Shown: one piece after another, positions 1 to 7,347 of the stretch
How positions within the stretch are numbered: position 1 is the first letter of the stretch
Layout of the letters: the number at the start of each line of letters is the position of its first letter
DNA from: Cloacimonetes bacterium UBA5456
GTDB taxonomy: Bacteria > Cloacimonadota > Cloacimonadia > Cloacimonadales > Cloacimonadaceae
Length of the DNA: 14,445 bases
Direction: 5' to 3'
Assembly: GCA_002427325.1 (NCBI GenBank)
Contig: DIQS01000060.1
Span: forward strand, 18,077 to 32,521
Notes under the pieces: model-generated
The model's database searches: none
The model's input: the letters and a program-made list of their open reading frames with translations, nothing else
What the model was told of the DNA's origin: nothing
Made by a program: the position numbers and the translations under genes

Positions 1-89
1 ATCACCATGAGCATATCATAAGCGTATAACGAGCAGATATCATAAGGGAAGCACCGCTTAAAAGCCTCATGTCTATGAAGCTGGATAGC

Positions 90-1475
90 TTAGTCTTTCT
101 TGCCGAATTTGTTTCTGAGCCCCAAAACTCCGCCCATGGAGAATGCGAGAGCTTTCCTGAGGGATACGCTGTGCTTTTCTCTCACCATTATTAAGGGGAT
201 GATTGCTGCCCATCTCATGAATGCGCCGACGAGAAAAGTGATTTGTTCGGGCGCAAGCAGCTTCTTTCCGATGGTCATGGCGGGAGGATAAAAGATGCCG
301 CTTCCGAGAGTTGAGATCATCATAAAAGTGCCGGTGATCGCTGCATACATCCCGCTGTAGCCTTGTTCCGAACCCTTGGGAGCGATGGAAAGCACGAAGT
401 TTGTGGTGACAATTCCGCTGCCCGCCCACATGAATCCTGAGCCCAAGGCTTCCAGCCAGAGTAGGTGATAGCTACCCGGACTCACAAAGAGCCAGAGCAA
501 GGGGTTGATTCCGCCCAAAAGGACACAAATCTTCATCGCTGTTTTGTTGCCAAATTTGTCGATGAATCTGCCCCAAAAGCTGAAGGAGAGCAGCGAAGCA
601 CCCATGTGTAGTGTGCTATATATCTGCACGTCAAAGAGTCCCATTTCGAGGTTTCTAAGCATGAATGGAGTCCAAAAGGGGCTTCCCACACCGGTTGCAA
701 AAAACCACCATGAACCGAAGACTAAAAGCAGGCGGAAGTTCTTGTCTTTGAAGGGTTCACGATAGAGACTTTTCAAGCTTTGTTCGGGGAGTTTGCGCGT
801 GCGCTCCGGTTGTAGGCTTAATATCCAGAGCCCAAATACTCCTAAAAGTGAGGCAAAAATGAAGATAAAAGCGAGAAACATCCCTTGATTTTGAGGAATA
901 AAGAAGTTCTGGGCTTTGAGCATGGAGATATATTTCACGCCGCGTTCGGCAGATTCAAAGAGGTCAACATGATAGCTGAGAACATAGCTAAAGACGAGCC
1001 CGATAATGAGATGTATCTGATTGCGTTTGGAGAAAAACCGCCCTCGGATACGCACGGGAATCATGTCGCTGATCCATGCAATCCAGATGTTCCCGCCGGT
1101 TGATTGCAATCCTGCGCTCACAAATAAGAGGCTGAGCGCAAACCAGATACCCTTTTGATTGGAAGGAAATAAGAGCGCGAGTCCGAGGAAGACGGTGAGC
1201 ATGCGCCCCAGTGCAGTGATCCAAATGCAAGGCCATTTGCGGCGTTCAAAGCGGTGAGAAAAAGCCAGCCCAAGAGGTTGCCAGAGTCCGGAAAGCTGTC
1301 CTAATGCAGACAAAAAGCTGAATTGCAGGGGGCTTGCCTGCAAGATCACCATAAATTTGGTGATGAATGAGCTGCCGATCAGAGCGAGATTTCCATAGAT
1401 TTGGGCGAAGGAACCCTCGATGATGGAGACTTTATAGAGCTTACGGATCTTGTGTTTCCGTCGCGCTTCTTTCAT
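90..1475 (-). CDS. Major facilitator superfamily (MFS) transporter
   Basis: A 461-residue, strongly hydrophobic protein with about 12 predicted membrane segments, read by eye, split by a charged central loop near residues 220-250 (PERTRKLPEQSLKSLYREPF). This is the 6+6 layout and usual length of an MFS permease. The first loop region carries basic residues (HRFERRKWP), and a RIRGRFFSKRN stretch near residue 142 resembles the cytoplasmic basic loops of the superfamily. It should sit in the inner membrane and move a small solute, but the substrate cannot be read from the sequence. The ATG at 1475 is preceded by AAGAGGA at 1481-1487, a good ribosome-binding site. The gene lies 92 nt after the 5'-nucleotidase gene and has its own candidate promoter. 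No close functional relative is recognised. The family assignment is fairly secure and any substrate would be a guess. Confidence 0.85.
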   Translation of the reverse strand: MKEARRKHKIRKLYKVSIIEGSFAQIYGNLALIGSSFITKFMVILQASPLQFSFLSALGQLSGLWQPLGLAFSHRFERRKWPCIWITALGRMLTVFLGLALLFPSNQKGIWFALSLLFVSAGLQSTGGNIWIAWISDMIPVRIRGRFFSKRNQIHLIIGLVFSYVLSYHVDLFESAERGVKYISMLKAQNFFIPQNQGMFLAFIFIFASLLGVFGLWILSLQPERTRKLPEQSLKSLYREPFKDKNFRLLLVFGSWWFFATGVGSPFWTPFMLRNLEMGLFDVQIYSTLHMGASLLSFSFWGRFIDKFGNKTAMKICVLLGGINPLLWLFVSPGSYHLLWLEALGSGFMWAGSGIVTTNFVLSIAPKGSEQGYSGMYAAITGTFMMISTLGSGIFYPPAMTIGKKLLAPEQITFLVGAFMRWAAIIPLIMVREKHSVSLRKALAFSMGGVLGLRNKFGKKD

Positions 1476-1506
1476 TGATTTCCTCTTGGACGATATATTT
1501 AGAGCC

Positions 1507-1534
1507 TATATAATTTACAGGCTTTTTATGTCCA
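1507..1534 (-). promoter_or_regulatory. Candidate sigma-70-type promoter for the MFS gene
   Basis: On the minus strand TGGACA (1529-1534) is followed after 16 nt by TATATA (1507-1512). This would start transcription near 1500, about 25 nt before the MFS ATG. A stem (AGCCTGTA/TATAGGCT) overlaps the -10 region. The match is by eye, and minus-strand readthrough from the upstream operon is equally possible. Confidence 0.4.
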
Positions 1535-1567
1535 TAAGATTCAGTGAGATTTTATCGAAAAGGGGTG

Positions 1568-2980
1568 TTATTTCAGAGTTTTCCCCACTTGATTGATGAT
1601 TCCATCGAGGAAGAGATTGCCGGTTTCTTCGATATCAAAAGGCTTGCTGCCTATATATTTATCCCATTGGCTGAGGATGTAGTCGTGGCTCACCACGCGA
1701 TAGACTTGCTCCGGCACGATCTCCTTTCCGGCGATAGTGAGTATCTCGCCCGGAACGAGCCAGCCGGGGATGTTCAAGGTCATAATATCATGAGGTTTAT
1801 CGATCAAGAGCTGTCTGTTAAGCTCTTCTGCATCAGTGATATCCCTGCCATAGAGGTTGAAGCAGACCACAGTGTTTCCAAAGGGGATATATTCATGAAG
1901 TTCGCGCAGACTGATCTCGCCGGCAAGCAAGTTTTTGCGCAAGCCGCCATTGTTTATCATCGCAAGTTGTGCGCTGGGATATTCCTCATTGATTGCATTT
2001 GCGATCCAGCTCGTGCCTTTGGTGAGGGCAAACTTATTCACCTCAAAATCAAAAGGCAGGATTCCCGCGGGTTTGCTCATCTCTCGCTCCATCTCGCCTA
2101 TGACCTGATGCAAGAAGTCTTTAAGCTCACTTTCGTAATCTTCAGGAGCTTGAGTAAGCGGGATCAAACGGCTCTCATATTTCACGATCTTGCCACGCTT
2201 GATTTTCAGATCGATCTCGCCTAAATATCTCAGATGACTGCCGGCAGAGGCGATATAGATGTTGTTAATATTCACGGGACTATCGATTGCGGTGTGTGAA
2301 TGTCCGCCAATGATCATGTCCACACCTTCAGGAATCTGAGTGGCAAGCAGACTATCTGCCTTCCAGCCGTTGTGGGTGAGCAATACAACTATGTCACTCT
2401 CGGCGCGCAACTTAGGCAGGAATCTTTCAAGTGCTTCGAGATAGGGGAGAATGGTGAGCGGCTCCACGTTTTCGGGCTTCACACGCAGGGGGAGATTATC
2501 GACGGTCAGCCCCAAAACTCCGATCTTTGTCTTGCCTCTTTTGAATACCTTATAAGCTTCTGTGCCAAAGCTTTCCCCCTCTTCTGTGAGCAGGTTTGCG
2601 CTCAGCACGGGGAACGCTGAATCTTGCACCAAAGCTTCGGCATGTTCATAGCTGATGTCAAATTCGTGATTGCCCAAGGTGCTGGCGTCAAGATCAAGTC
2701 GGTCAAAGACTTCGAGGATGGCGCCACCCCTTAATCCTTGATATTCTAAGGAGGAGAAAATGGAGCCCGTCTGCATATCGCCGGCGTCGAGATAGAGATG
2801 TTTGTCGGTGCGGCTACGCTCTTGATCTAAGTGATATTCGAGCGCGAGATAGCCGCCAATCCCGTCATAGTGCGGTTCATAGGCTGCATGGCTGTCATTG
2901 GTGTGCAAGATTCTCAGGTTTTGCGAGCAAGCAAAGAGGAATATTGAGATCAGGGTGATGAAAAATAATCGGGCTTTCAT
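1568..2980 (-). CDS. UshA-like 5'-nucleotidase / metallophosphatase lipoprotein
   Basis: A 470-residue exported two-domain nucleotidase. A short hydrophobic signal ends in LFAC, so Cys18 is a likely lipid-anchored residue. The N-terminal metallophosphatase domain shows the family metal motifs in order: HTNDSH (26-31), DAGD (65-68), GNHEFD (103-108), THNG (202-205) and GGHSHT (225-230). The C-terminal 5'-nucleotidase domain has NNGGLR (343-348) and PFGN (367-370), the substrate-binding loop. Length and domain order match UshA/YfkN-type enzymes that hydrolyse nucleotides, and sometimes UDP-sugars, outside the cytoplasm. The ATG is 2 nt past the kdsB stop, and GGGGAG inside the last kdsB codons is its ribosome-binding site, so the two are probably translationally coupled. 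The anchor implies periplasmic or surface location. The exact substrate is unknown. Confidence 0.9.
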   Translation of the reverse strand: MKARLFFITLISIFLFACSQNLRILHTNDSHAAYEPHYDGIGGYLALEYHLDQERSRTDKHLYLDAGDMQTGSIFSSLEYQGLRGGAILEVFDRLDLDASTLGNHEFDISYEHAEALVQDSAFPVLSANLLTEEGESFGTEAYKVFKRGKTKIGVLGLTVDNLPLRVKPENVEPLTILPYLEALERFLPKLRAESDIVVLLTHNGWKADSLLATQIPEGVDMIIGGHSHTAIDSPVNINNIYIASAGSHLRYLGEIDLKIKRGKIVKYESRLIPLTQAPEDYESELKDFLHQVIGEMEREMSKPAGILPFDFEVNKFALTKGTSWIANAINEEYPSAQLAMINNGGLRKNLLAGEISLRELHEYIPFGNTVVCFNLYGRDITDAEELNRQLLIDKPHDIMTLNIPGWLVPGEILTIAGKEIVPEQVYRVVSHDYILSQWDKYIGSKPFDIEETGNLFLDGIINQVGKTLK

Positions 2981-2982
2981 GG

Positions 2983-3708
2983 CTAACTCCCCATCTTGAT
3001 CGTGATGGCTTCGAGGTCTTGCGGAGTGTCCACGCCAATGCCTTGATAATTGGTTTCCACCATGCGAATCTTGATCCCGTTTTCGAGTGCGCGGAGCTGT
3101 TCGAGCTTTTCAATATTCTCATAATAACCCAGCGGGAGGGCTACGAATTCTTGCAGCAAATCATGATGAAAAGCATAGACTCCAACATGGCGGAAGTAGC
3201 GCATACGTGAGTCGTTATCCCTATTAAAAGGGATGAGGCTTCGCGAAAAATACATGGCGTTTGAGAGCTTATCTACCACCACTTTCACCACGTTTGGGTT
3301 GTGATAATCCGCCTTATTCAGGAGCTGGGTCATCAAGCTCGCCATCTTCACTTCGGGGTCTTCAAATGCCTTACAAAGTGCCTCTAACGCCGTGCTTTCG
3401 ATCAAAGGTTCATCTCCTTGAACATTGACGATAAGTCCTGTAAGTTCAAGCTCTTTAGCCGCTACGGCACATCTGTCCGTTCCACTGGGAAGGCTTGGGT
3501 CTGTGAGCACAATCTTTGCCTCAAAACCTTCAGCCGCCTGCCTGATTCTCTCGTCGTCCGTGGCGATAAACACCTCGTCAAAGAGTGCTGATTCCACCAC
3601 CTTTTCATATACATGACGGATGATGGGCTTGCCAAAAAGTGTGGCTAAAGCCTTGCCGGGGAAGCGAGTCGAGCCATAACGTGCGGGGATGATTGCATAT
3701 CGTTTCAT
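2983..3708 (-). CDS. kdsB: 3-deoxy-manno-octulosonate cytidylyltransferase (CMP-Kdo synthetase)
   Basis: This enzyme activates Kdo with CTP to CMP-Kdo for inner-core lipopolysaccharide synthesis in the cytoplasm. The 241-residue protein has the nucleotidyltransferase signature IPARYGSTRFPGK (7-19), ATDDERI (49-55), SGTDRC (75-80), the Mg/CTP-binding VQGDEPLI (96-103), and near the end RHVGVYAF, LEQLRALENG and GIGVDTPQDLEA. All are typical of KdsB, as is the length. The ATG at 3708 was chosen over an in-frame TTG six codons upstream because family proteins begin MKxxxIIPARY and AAGGA lies a few bases before it. It follows mnmG by 21 nt and its end contains the ribosome-binding site of the next gene. 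It shows that the host makes Kdo-type LPS. Confidence 0.95.
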   Translation of the reverse strand: MKRYAIIPARYGSTRFPGKALATLFGKPIIRHVYEKVVESALFDEVFIATDDERIRQAAEGFEAKIVLTDPSLPSGTDRCAVAAKELELTGLIVNVQGDEPLIESTALEALCKAFEDPEVKMASLMTQLLNKADYHNPNVVKVVVDKLSNAMYFSRSLIPFNRDNDSRMRYFRHVGVYAFHHDLLQEFVALPLGYYENIEKLEQLRALENGIKIRMVETNYQGIGVDTPQDLEAITIKMGS

Positions 3709-3729
3709 TGCCTTATTCCTTCTCAAAAA

Positions 3730-5574
3730 CTATTTATCTTCATTTTGTTTATAATGCTTTTTCAGCCAGATCATCAGGGCGGAGCTATCGGTGTAATTCA
3801 CTCCGGGGATGCGCATTGCTTGGGCGATATTTAAGGGACGGATCAGTGAGAGTTTATCACGCGCTTCCCATGCCAAACTCTCTATTTTATAATAATCTAT
3901 GTCCGGCGGGATGCGGAAGTTTTCAGCCTTGCGAAACCTTTCGAGTTCATCATACATGCGCTCCAAATAACCGGAATATTTGATCTCAAGCTCCACTTGT
4001 TCTTGGATCTCTTTCGTGAAATCCTCTTGAATCTTGTAGCCATATTTAACCAAGTCTGCAATCTTGTTTTCAGGGCGTTTGAGCAAGCGAGCAAACTTCT
4101 GCGGTTCTTTGAGATCGGGATGTTTCGAACTATTGTTTTCAAAGAGGAAAGCGGTCTCACGCGACTTGATTTCGAGCATCTTTTGAAAGGCTTGCCAACG
4201 TGTGTCTGACACCAGTCCCAACTTGTATCCTAAGGGCATAAGCCTTTGATCGGCATTATCTTGGCGAAGCAAGAGGCGATATTCAGCGCGGGAGGTGAAC
4301 ATGCGATAGGGCTCATTTGTGCCACAGCTCACCAGATCGTCAATGAGCACCCCGATATATGCCTCGCTGCGTGAGAGCACGAGCGGTTCCTTACTCTCCA
4401 GCGCAAAGACGGCATTGATCCCAGCCATAAGTCCTTGTGCTGCAGCTTCTTCATATCCCGATGTGCCATTGATCTGCCCCGCCAAATAGAGCCCGGGAAT
4501 CTTCTTAGTCTCGAGACTGGGCAAAATCTCGGAAGGGTCAACGTAATCATATTCAATTGCATAGGCATAGCGCATGATGCGCGCCTTTTCGAGTCCGGGG
4601 ATGCTGCGCAAAATCTCTTCTTGGATGTGGGCAGGAAGACTGGTCGAGACTCCATTCACATAGCCTTCCGTGGTAGAAAGGCTCTCCGGTTCGATCACCA
4701 CTTGATGGGTCTCTCTTTCGGGGAATTTGACGATCTTATCCTCGATTGAGGGGCAATATCTGGGACCAATTCCCTCGATCACTCCGCCATAAAGCGCTGA
4801 AGCATGCAGATTTGACTCGATGATGTGGTGAGTCTGTGGCGTGGTTCGAGTCATATAGCAAGAAACTCTATTCACCAGCGGGATATTGCGATAAAAAGAA
4901 AAGCCGGAAGGATCTTCGTCGCCGGGCTGGGCTTCCAGGAGGTCATAATTTAGACTATTTAGGTCCACTCGCGGCGGGGTTCCCGTCTTAAATCTTAGTA
5001 TCTTAAACCCTGATTCTGCAAGAGATAGAGAGAGTTTGTCTGCAGAAGGTTCGCCGCTGCGTCCGCCCTTGTAGCTGATCTTGCCGATGTGTATGAGTCC
5101 GCCGAGAAATGTTCCGCCGGCGATGATAATCTTCTGCGCAAAATAGTCTTTTCCGATTGAGCTACGACAGCCTGCAAGCTTGCCACCCTCAAAGATAAGT
5201 TCGGTGATTTCAGCTTCGATGAGCCGGAGATTTGATTGAGTTTCAACCGCTTGGCGCATGAGAGAACTATATATTGCACGGTCGTTTTGTGCGCGAGGAG
5301 CCCAAACTGCGGGACCTTTACTGCGATTGAGCATGCGAAAATGAATACCGCTGAGATCGGCGATTTTTCCCATCTCGCCGCCCATGGCATCGATCTCGCG
5401 AGCAAGATGCCCTTTGGCAGGTCCGCCCAAAGAAGGATTGCAGCTAAGCCGCGCAACAGCCTCCAATTTAAGCGTAAAAAGAGCGGTATTTGCGCCCATC
5501 CGCGCTGCCGCCAATGCCGCTTCGACTCCGGCGTGCCCTGCCCCGATTACGATGATGTCAAAGCGACTCTGCAT
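3730..5574 (-). CDS. mnmG: tRNA uridine-5-carboxymethylaminomethyl modification enzyme MnmG (GidA)
   Basis: MnmG is the FAD-dependent partner of MnmE. It installs the (carboxymethyl)aminomethyl group on C5 of wobble uridine 34 in a subset of tRNAs. The 614-residue length is usual. Visible motifs are the dinucleotide-binding GAGHAG (11-16) after a short strand, SCNPSLGGPAKGHLAREID (44-62) with its conserved Cys, FKTGTPPRVD near 200, CYMTRTTPQTH near 240, YCPSIEDK with the second conserved Cys near 280, the FAD motif GQINGTSGYEEAAAQGL near 365, and TSRAEYRLLLRQDNAD near 425. It starts 24 nt after the engB stop. The ribosome-binding site is weak (CGGGAA) and lies in a small GGGA/TCCC inverted repeat. 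mnmE is not in the window. Confidence 0.97.
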   Translation of the reverse strand: MQSRFDIIVIGAGHAGVEAALAAARMGANTALFTLKLEAVARLSCNPSLGGPAKGHLAREIDAMGGEMGKIADLSGIHFRMLNRSKGPAVWAPRAQNDRAIYSSLMRQAVETQSNLRLIEAEITELIFEGGKLAGCRSSIGKDYFAQKIIIAGGTFLGGLIHIGKISYKGGRSGEPSADKLSLSLAESGFKILRFKTGTPPRVDLNSLNYDLLEAQPGDEDPSGFSFYRNIPLVNRVSCYMTRTTPQTHHIIESNLHASALYGGVIEGIGPRYCPSIEDKIVKFPERETHQVVIEPESLSTTEGYVNGVSTSLPAHIQEEILRSIPGLEKARIMRYAYAIEYDYVDPSEILPSLETKKIPGLYLAGQINGTSGYEEAAAQGLMAGINAVFALESKEPLVLSRSEAYIGVLIDDLVSCGTNEPYRMFTSRAEYRLLLRQDNADQRLMPLGYKLGLVSDTRWQAFQKMLEIKSRETAFLFENNSSKHPDLKEPQKFARLLKRPENKIADLVKYGYKIQEDFTKEIQEQVELEIKYSGYLERMYDELERFRKAENFRIPPDIDYYKIESLAWEARDKLSLIRPLNIAQAMRIPGVNYTDSSALMIWLKKHYKQNEDK

Positions 5575-5598
5575 GGGATATTCCCGTTGCTATAGGCG

Positions 5599-6207
5599 TC
5601 ACAATCTGCTGTCGATAAATTCGGCGATCTTTTCAATGCCGGTGTTTTTCAAAGAAGAAACGGCAAATATTTGAGTCTCTCCCAAGCCAAGTTCTTTCGC
5701 CAAGTCCTGCAAAACTTTCTTTTGTTTGGTCTTGGGAATCTTGTCTGCCTTGGTGGCGATCACACAGTGGTCGATCTCTCGTATGCGCAGCATGTCCAAC
5801 ATCATAATGTCTTTAGGATCAGCACCATGGCGCATATCAACGAGCACGAAAATGCTCCGCAGTTGCGGTCTTTGCTCAAAATAGCGATTCACCATCACGC
5901 GCCATTTCTCCTGCTCCTTTTGGCTCACTTGTGCATATCCATAGCCGGGGAGGTCGGTGAATTGGATGAAGCCGCTATCCTCAGTTTTATCGTTTTTATA
6001 GCGAACAAGAAAGAAATTGAGCAGTCGTGTCTTGCCGGGCGTGCCGGAGGTTTTCGCCAGTCCTTTACGCTCGGTGAGGAGATTGATCAGTGAAGATTTG
6101 CCAACATTACTGCGTCCGGCAAAGGCAAATTCGGGATAGGCAGAAGCGGGATAGTCCGCGGGTTCCACGGCACTTTTGACAAAGAATGATTCAACGATTC
6201 TAAACAT
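5599..6207 (-). CDS. engB: Ribosome-biogenesis GTPase YsxC/EngB (YihA)
   Basis: A small TRAFAC-class GTPase that assists late assembly of the large ribosomal subunit. The 202-residue protein shows all G motifs: G1 GRSNVGKSS (31-39), G2 region TSGTPGKT (53-60), G3 DLPGYGYA (85-92), G4 TKAD (153-156) and G5 SSLKNTG (185-191). GYGYA and the SGTPGKTRLLNFF stretch are diagnostic of EngB within the GTPase families. The ATG at 6207 overlaps the queD stop codon by 8 bp, and no strong ribosome-binding site precedes it, so translation is likely coupled to queD. Length and motif set are complete with no sign of decay. Confidence 0.95.
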   Translation of the reverse strand: MFRIVESFFVKSAVEPADYPASAYPEFAFAGRSNVGKSSLINLLTERKGLAKTSGTPGKTRLLNFFLVRYKNDKTEDSGFIQFTDLPGYGYAQVSQKEQEKWRVMVNRYFEQRPQLRSIFVLVDMRHGADPKDIMMLDMLRIREIDHCVIATKADKIPKTKQKKVLQDLAKELGLGETQIFAVSSLKNTGIEKIAEFIDSRL

Positions 6208-6571
6208 TGGTATAGATCACGCTACTATTTTCAGATTCATAGATTTCCACCTCTTTGATGATGGCAGGATAGTTCCTAAGCCCGCTTGCCATTTCTTCAA
6301 AGATGATGCGAGCGAGGTTTTCGCTGGTGGGATTGGCGCCATTGAGCATGGGCACGTCATTAAGGTATTGGTGATCAAGCTTTGCTAAGACTTCGCCGAG
6401 CACTTGTTTGATGATGCCATAATCCAGTGCCATGCCAATCTTATCCAGCTTATCACAAGATATGCCCACGCGAACTTTCCAATTATGTCCGTGCAGGTCG
6501 GCACAAGCTCCGTCATATCCGCAAAGCTTGTGAGCAGCAGAAAAGCTATCTGTCACATTGAGTAAATACAT
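6200..6571 (-). CDS. queD: 6-carboxy-5,6,7,8-tetrahydropterin synthase (QueD/PTPS family)
   Basis: QueD converts 7,8-dihydroneopterin triphosphate to 6-carboxytetrahydropterin, an early step to preQ0 and queuosine, the wobble base of GUN tRNAs. The 123-residue protein has the zinc ligands His14 (SAAH), His27 and His29 (LHGHNW), the nucleophile Cys23 placed four residues before His27 as in Escherichia coli QueD, Asp66-His67 (LDHQYLND), PTSEN (81-85) and Glu112 (YES). This is the complete active-site set, and the length is typical. A strong AGGGAGA ribosome-binding site lies just upstream of the ATG. It appears to be the first gene of the household operon and overlaps engB by 8 bp. Other queuosine genes (queC, queE, queF) are not in the window. 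A related PTPS activity cannot be excluded, but the Cys/His spacing favours QueD. Confidence 0.9.
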   Translation of the reverse strand: MYLLNVTDSFSAAHKLCGYDGACADLHGHNWKVRVGISCDKLDKIGMALDYGIIKQVLGEVLAKLDHQYLNDVPMLNGANPTSENLARIIFEEMASGLRNYPAIIKEVEIYESENSSVIYTNV

Positions 6572-6722
6572 ATTCTCTCCCTAATTGTTTTACATAAAGA
6601 GTTCAAATCCAACGCTTTGAGGAAATTTTGCACATAAGGCCACTGCTTCCTCACAAGCTCTGATCTCAAGATAAAACCAGTCTCTCTCAAGCCAAAATTA
6701 TGGCAAGCAAAAAAGCAGTTTA

Positions 6723-7346
6723 TCAGGGGAAATTGATTTGGATATTCTTGATTTCGGGATATTTCTCGAGATGCTCGATGATTTCTTCTTTGACGTTATC
6801 GCGCCAACTATCAAAGGAAAGCATGTTCAGGTCGATGATGACATTACCATCATCAAAGCCCACATATTTAACCATCTTGAGGTTAACGATATCCTCTCCA
6901 ACCTGCGGATAGATAATCTTTTTGAGCTCTTCGAGAATGGTTTCTTTGCCGAAATTGGGCACCTCTTTGAGTCCGTGTGCAATCTCATAATTCGAGATGG
7001 CGGTCTGAAGCGTATCTGCCGCCAGCACGGAGCAATGAACCTTCACCGGAGGCAATCCGTCCAGTGCTTCCATGGCATCGCGCCAAGTGATATTCTTTGC
7101 CTCTTCGAGGCTTTTACCTTTGGCGAGATCGGTGATGATCGACGCCGTTGCTATATTTGAAGCGCAGCCATAGGAGAGAAAACTGACGTCATCGATGACC
7201 TTAGTTTCATCATTGATCTTGAGATAGACGGTCACTTGGTCTCCGCAAGAGGGGCTTCCCTCGGTGGCGACTGCATCGGGATTTTCCATCTTTCCCACGT
7301 TGCGCGGGTGCATAAAGTGGTCTAATACTTTCTGTGAATACTGCAT
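6723..7346 (-). CDS. IscU/NifU-type Fe-S cluster scaffold with C-terminal DUF59/MIP18-like domain
   Basis: Residues 1 to about 125 are an IscU scaffold. The three cluster-ligand cysteines are Cys34 (SCGD), Cys61 (YGCAS) and Cys105 (HCSVLAADT), Asp36 is next to the first, and LPPVK (98-102), the HscA chaperone-recognition motif of canonical IscU, is intact. Residues from about 135 to 207 form a second module. IIYPQVGEDIVNLKMV, a strand-rich DGNVIIDLNML and the closing KYPEIKNIQI resemble the FeS_assembly_P (DUF59/MIP18/PaaD-like) fold. They do not match the NfuA-type C-terminal domain of classical NifU, since its CxxC is absent, and the Cys usual in many DUF59 proteins is also missing (SFDSW). 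The protein should build [2Fe-2S] clusters with the adjacent desulfurase. AGGAG inside the end of iscS serves it, and only 1 nt separates the genes. The scaffold assignment is secure; the second domain is a by-eye judgement. Confidence 0.88.
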   Translation of the reverse strand: MQYSQKVLDHFMHPRNVGKMENPDAVATEGSPSCGDQVTVYLKINDETKVIDDVSFLSYGCASNIATASIITDLAKGKSLEEAKNITWRDAMEALDGLPPVKVHCSVLAADTLQTAISNYEIAHGLKEVPNFGKETILEELKKIIYPQVGEDIVNLKMVKYVGFDDGNVIIDLNMLSFDSWRDNVKEEIIEHLEKYPEIKNIQINFP

Positions 7347-7347
7347 T

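Noticed and set aside
1..89. Short minus-strand frame of 22 codons (ATG at 68-70) and a 10-bp direct repeat ATATCATAAG at 13-22 and 37-46
   Set aside because: No ribosome-binding site, very short frame, and a two-copy 10-mer in AT-rich DNA is weak evidence.
1502..1526. Hairpin AGCCTATA/TACAGGCT followed by T5 on the plus strand, resembling an intrinsic terminator
   Set aside because: No plus-strand gene exists for it to end. On the minus strand no T-run follows, and the stem overlaps the candidate MFS promoter.
1544..2224. Long plus-strand open frame (226 codons) opposite the 5'-nucleotidase gene
   Set aside because: The minus-strand frame carries all five metallophosphatase motifs; the plus-strand frame is its shadow. 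Similar frames opposite mnmG, iscS and the scaffold gene were rejected in the same way.
6572..6650. A possible 27-codon leader peptide frame on the minus strand overlapping the queD start
   Set aside because: The ribosome-binding site is too far from the ATG and codons show no coding character. Overlap with queD in another frame makes it unlikely.
6572..6722. Plus-strand GTTCAAATCC near 6610, resembling a tRNA T-arm
   Set aside because: The flanking bases do not pair as a T-stem, and no acceptor, D or anticodon arms are present.
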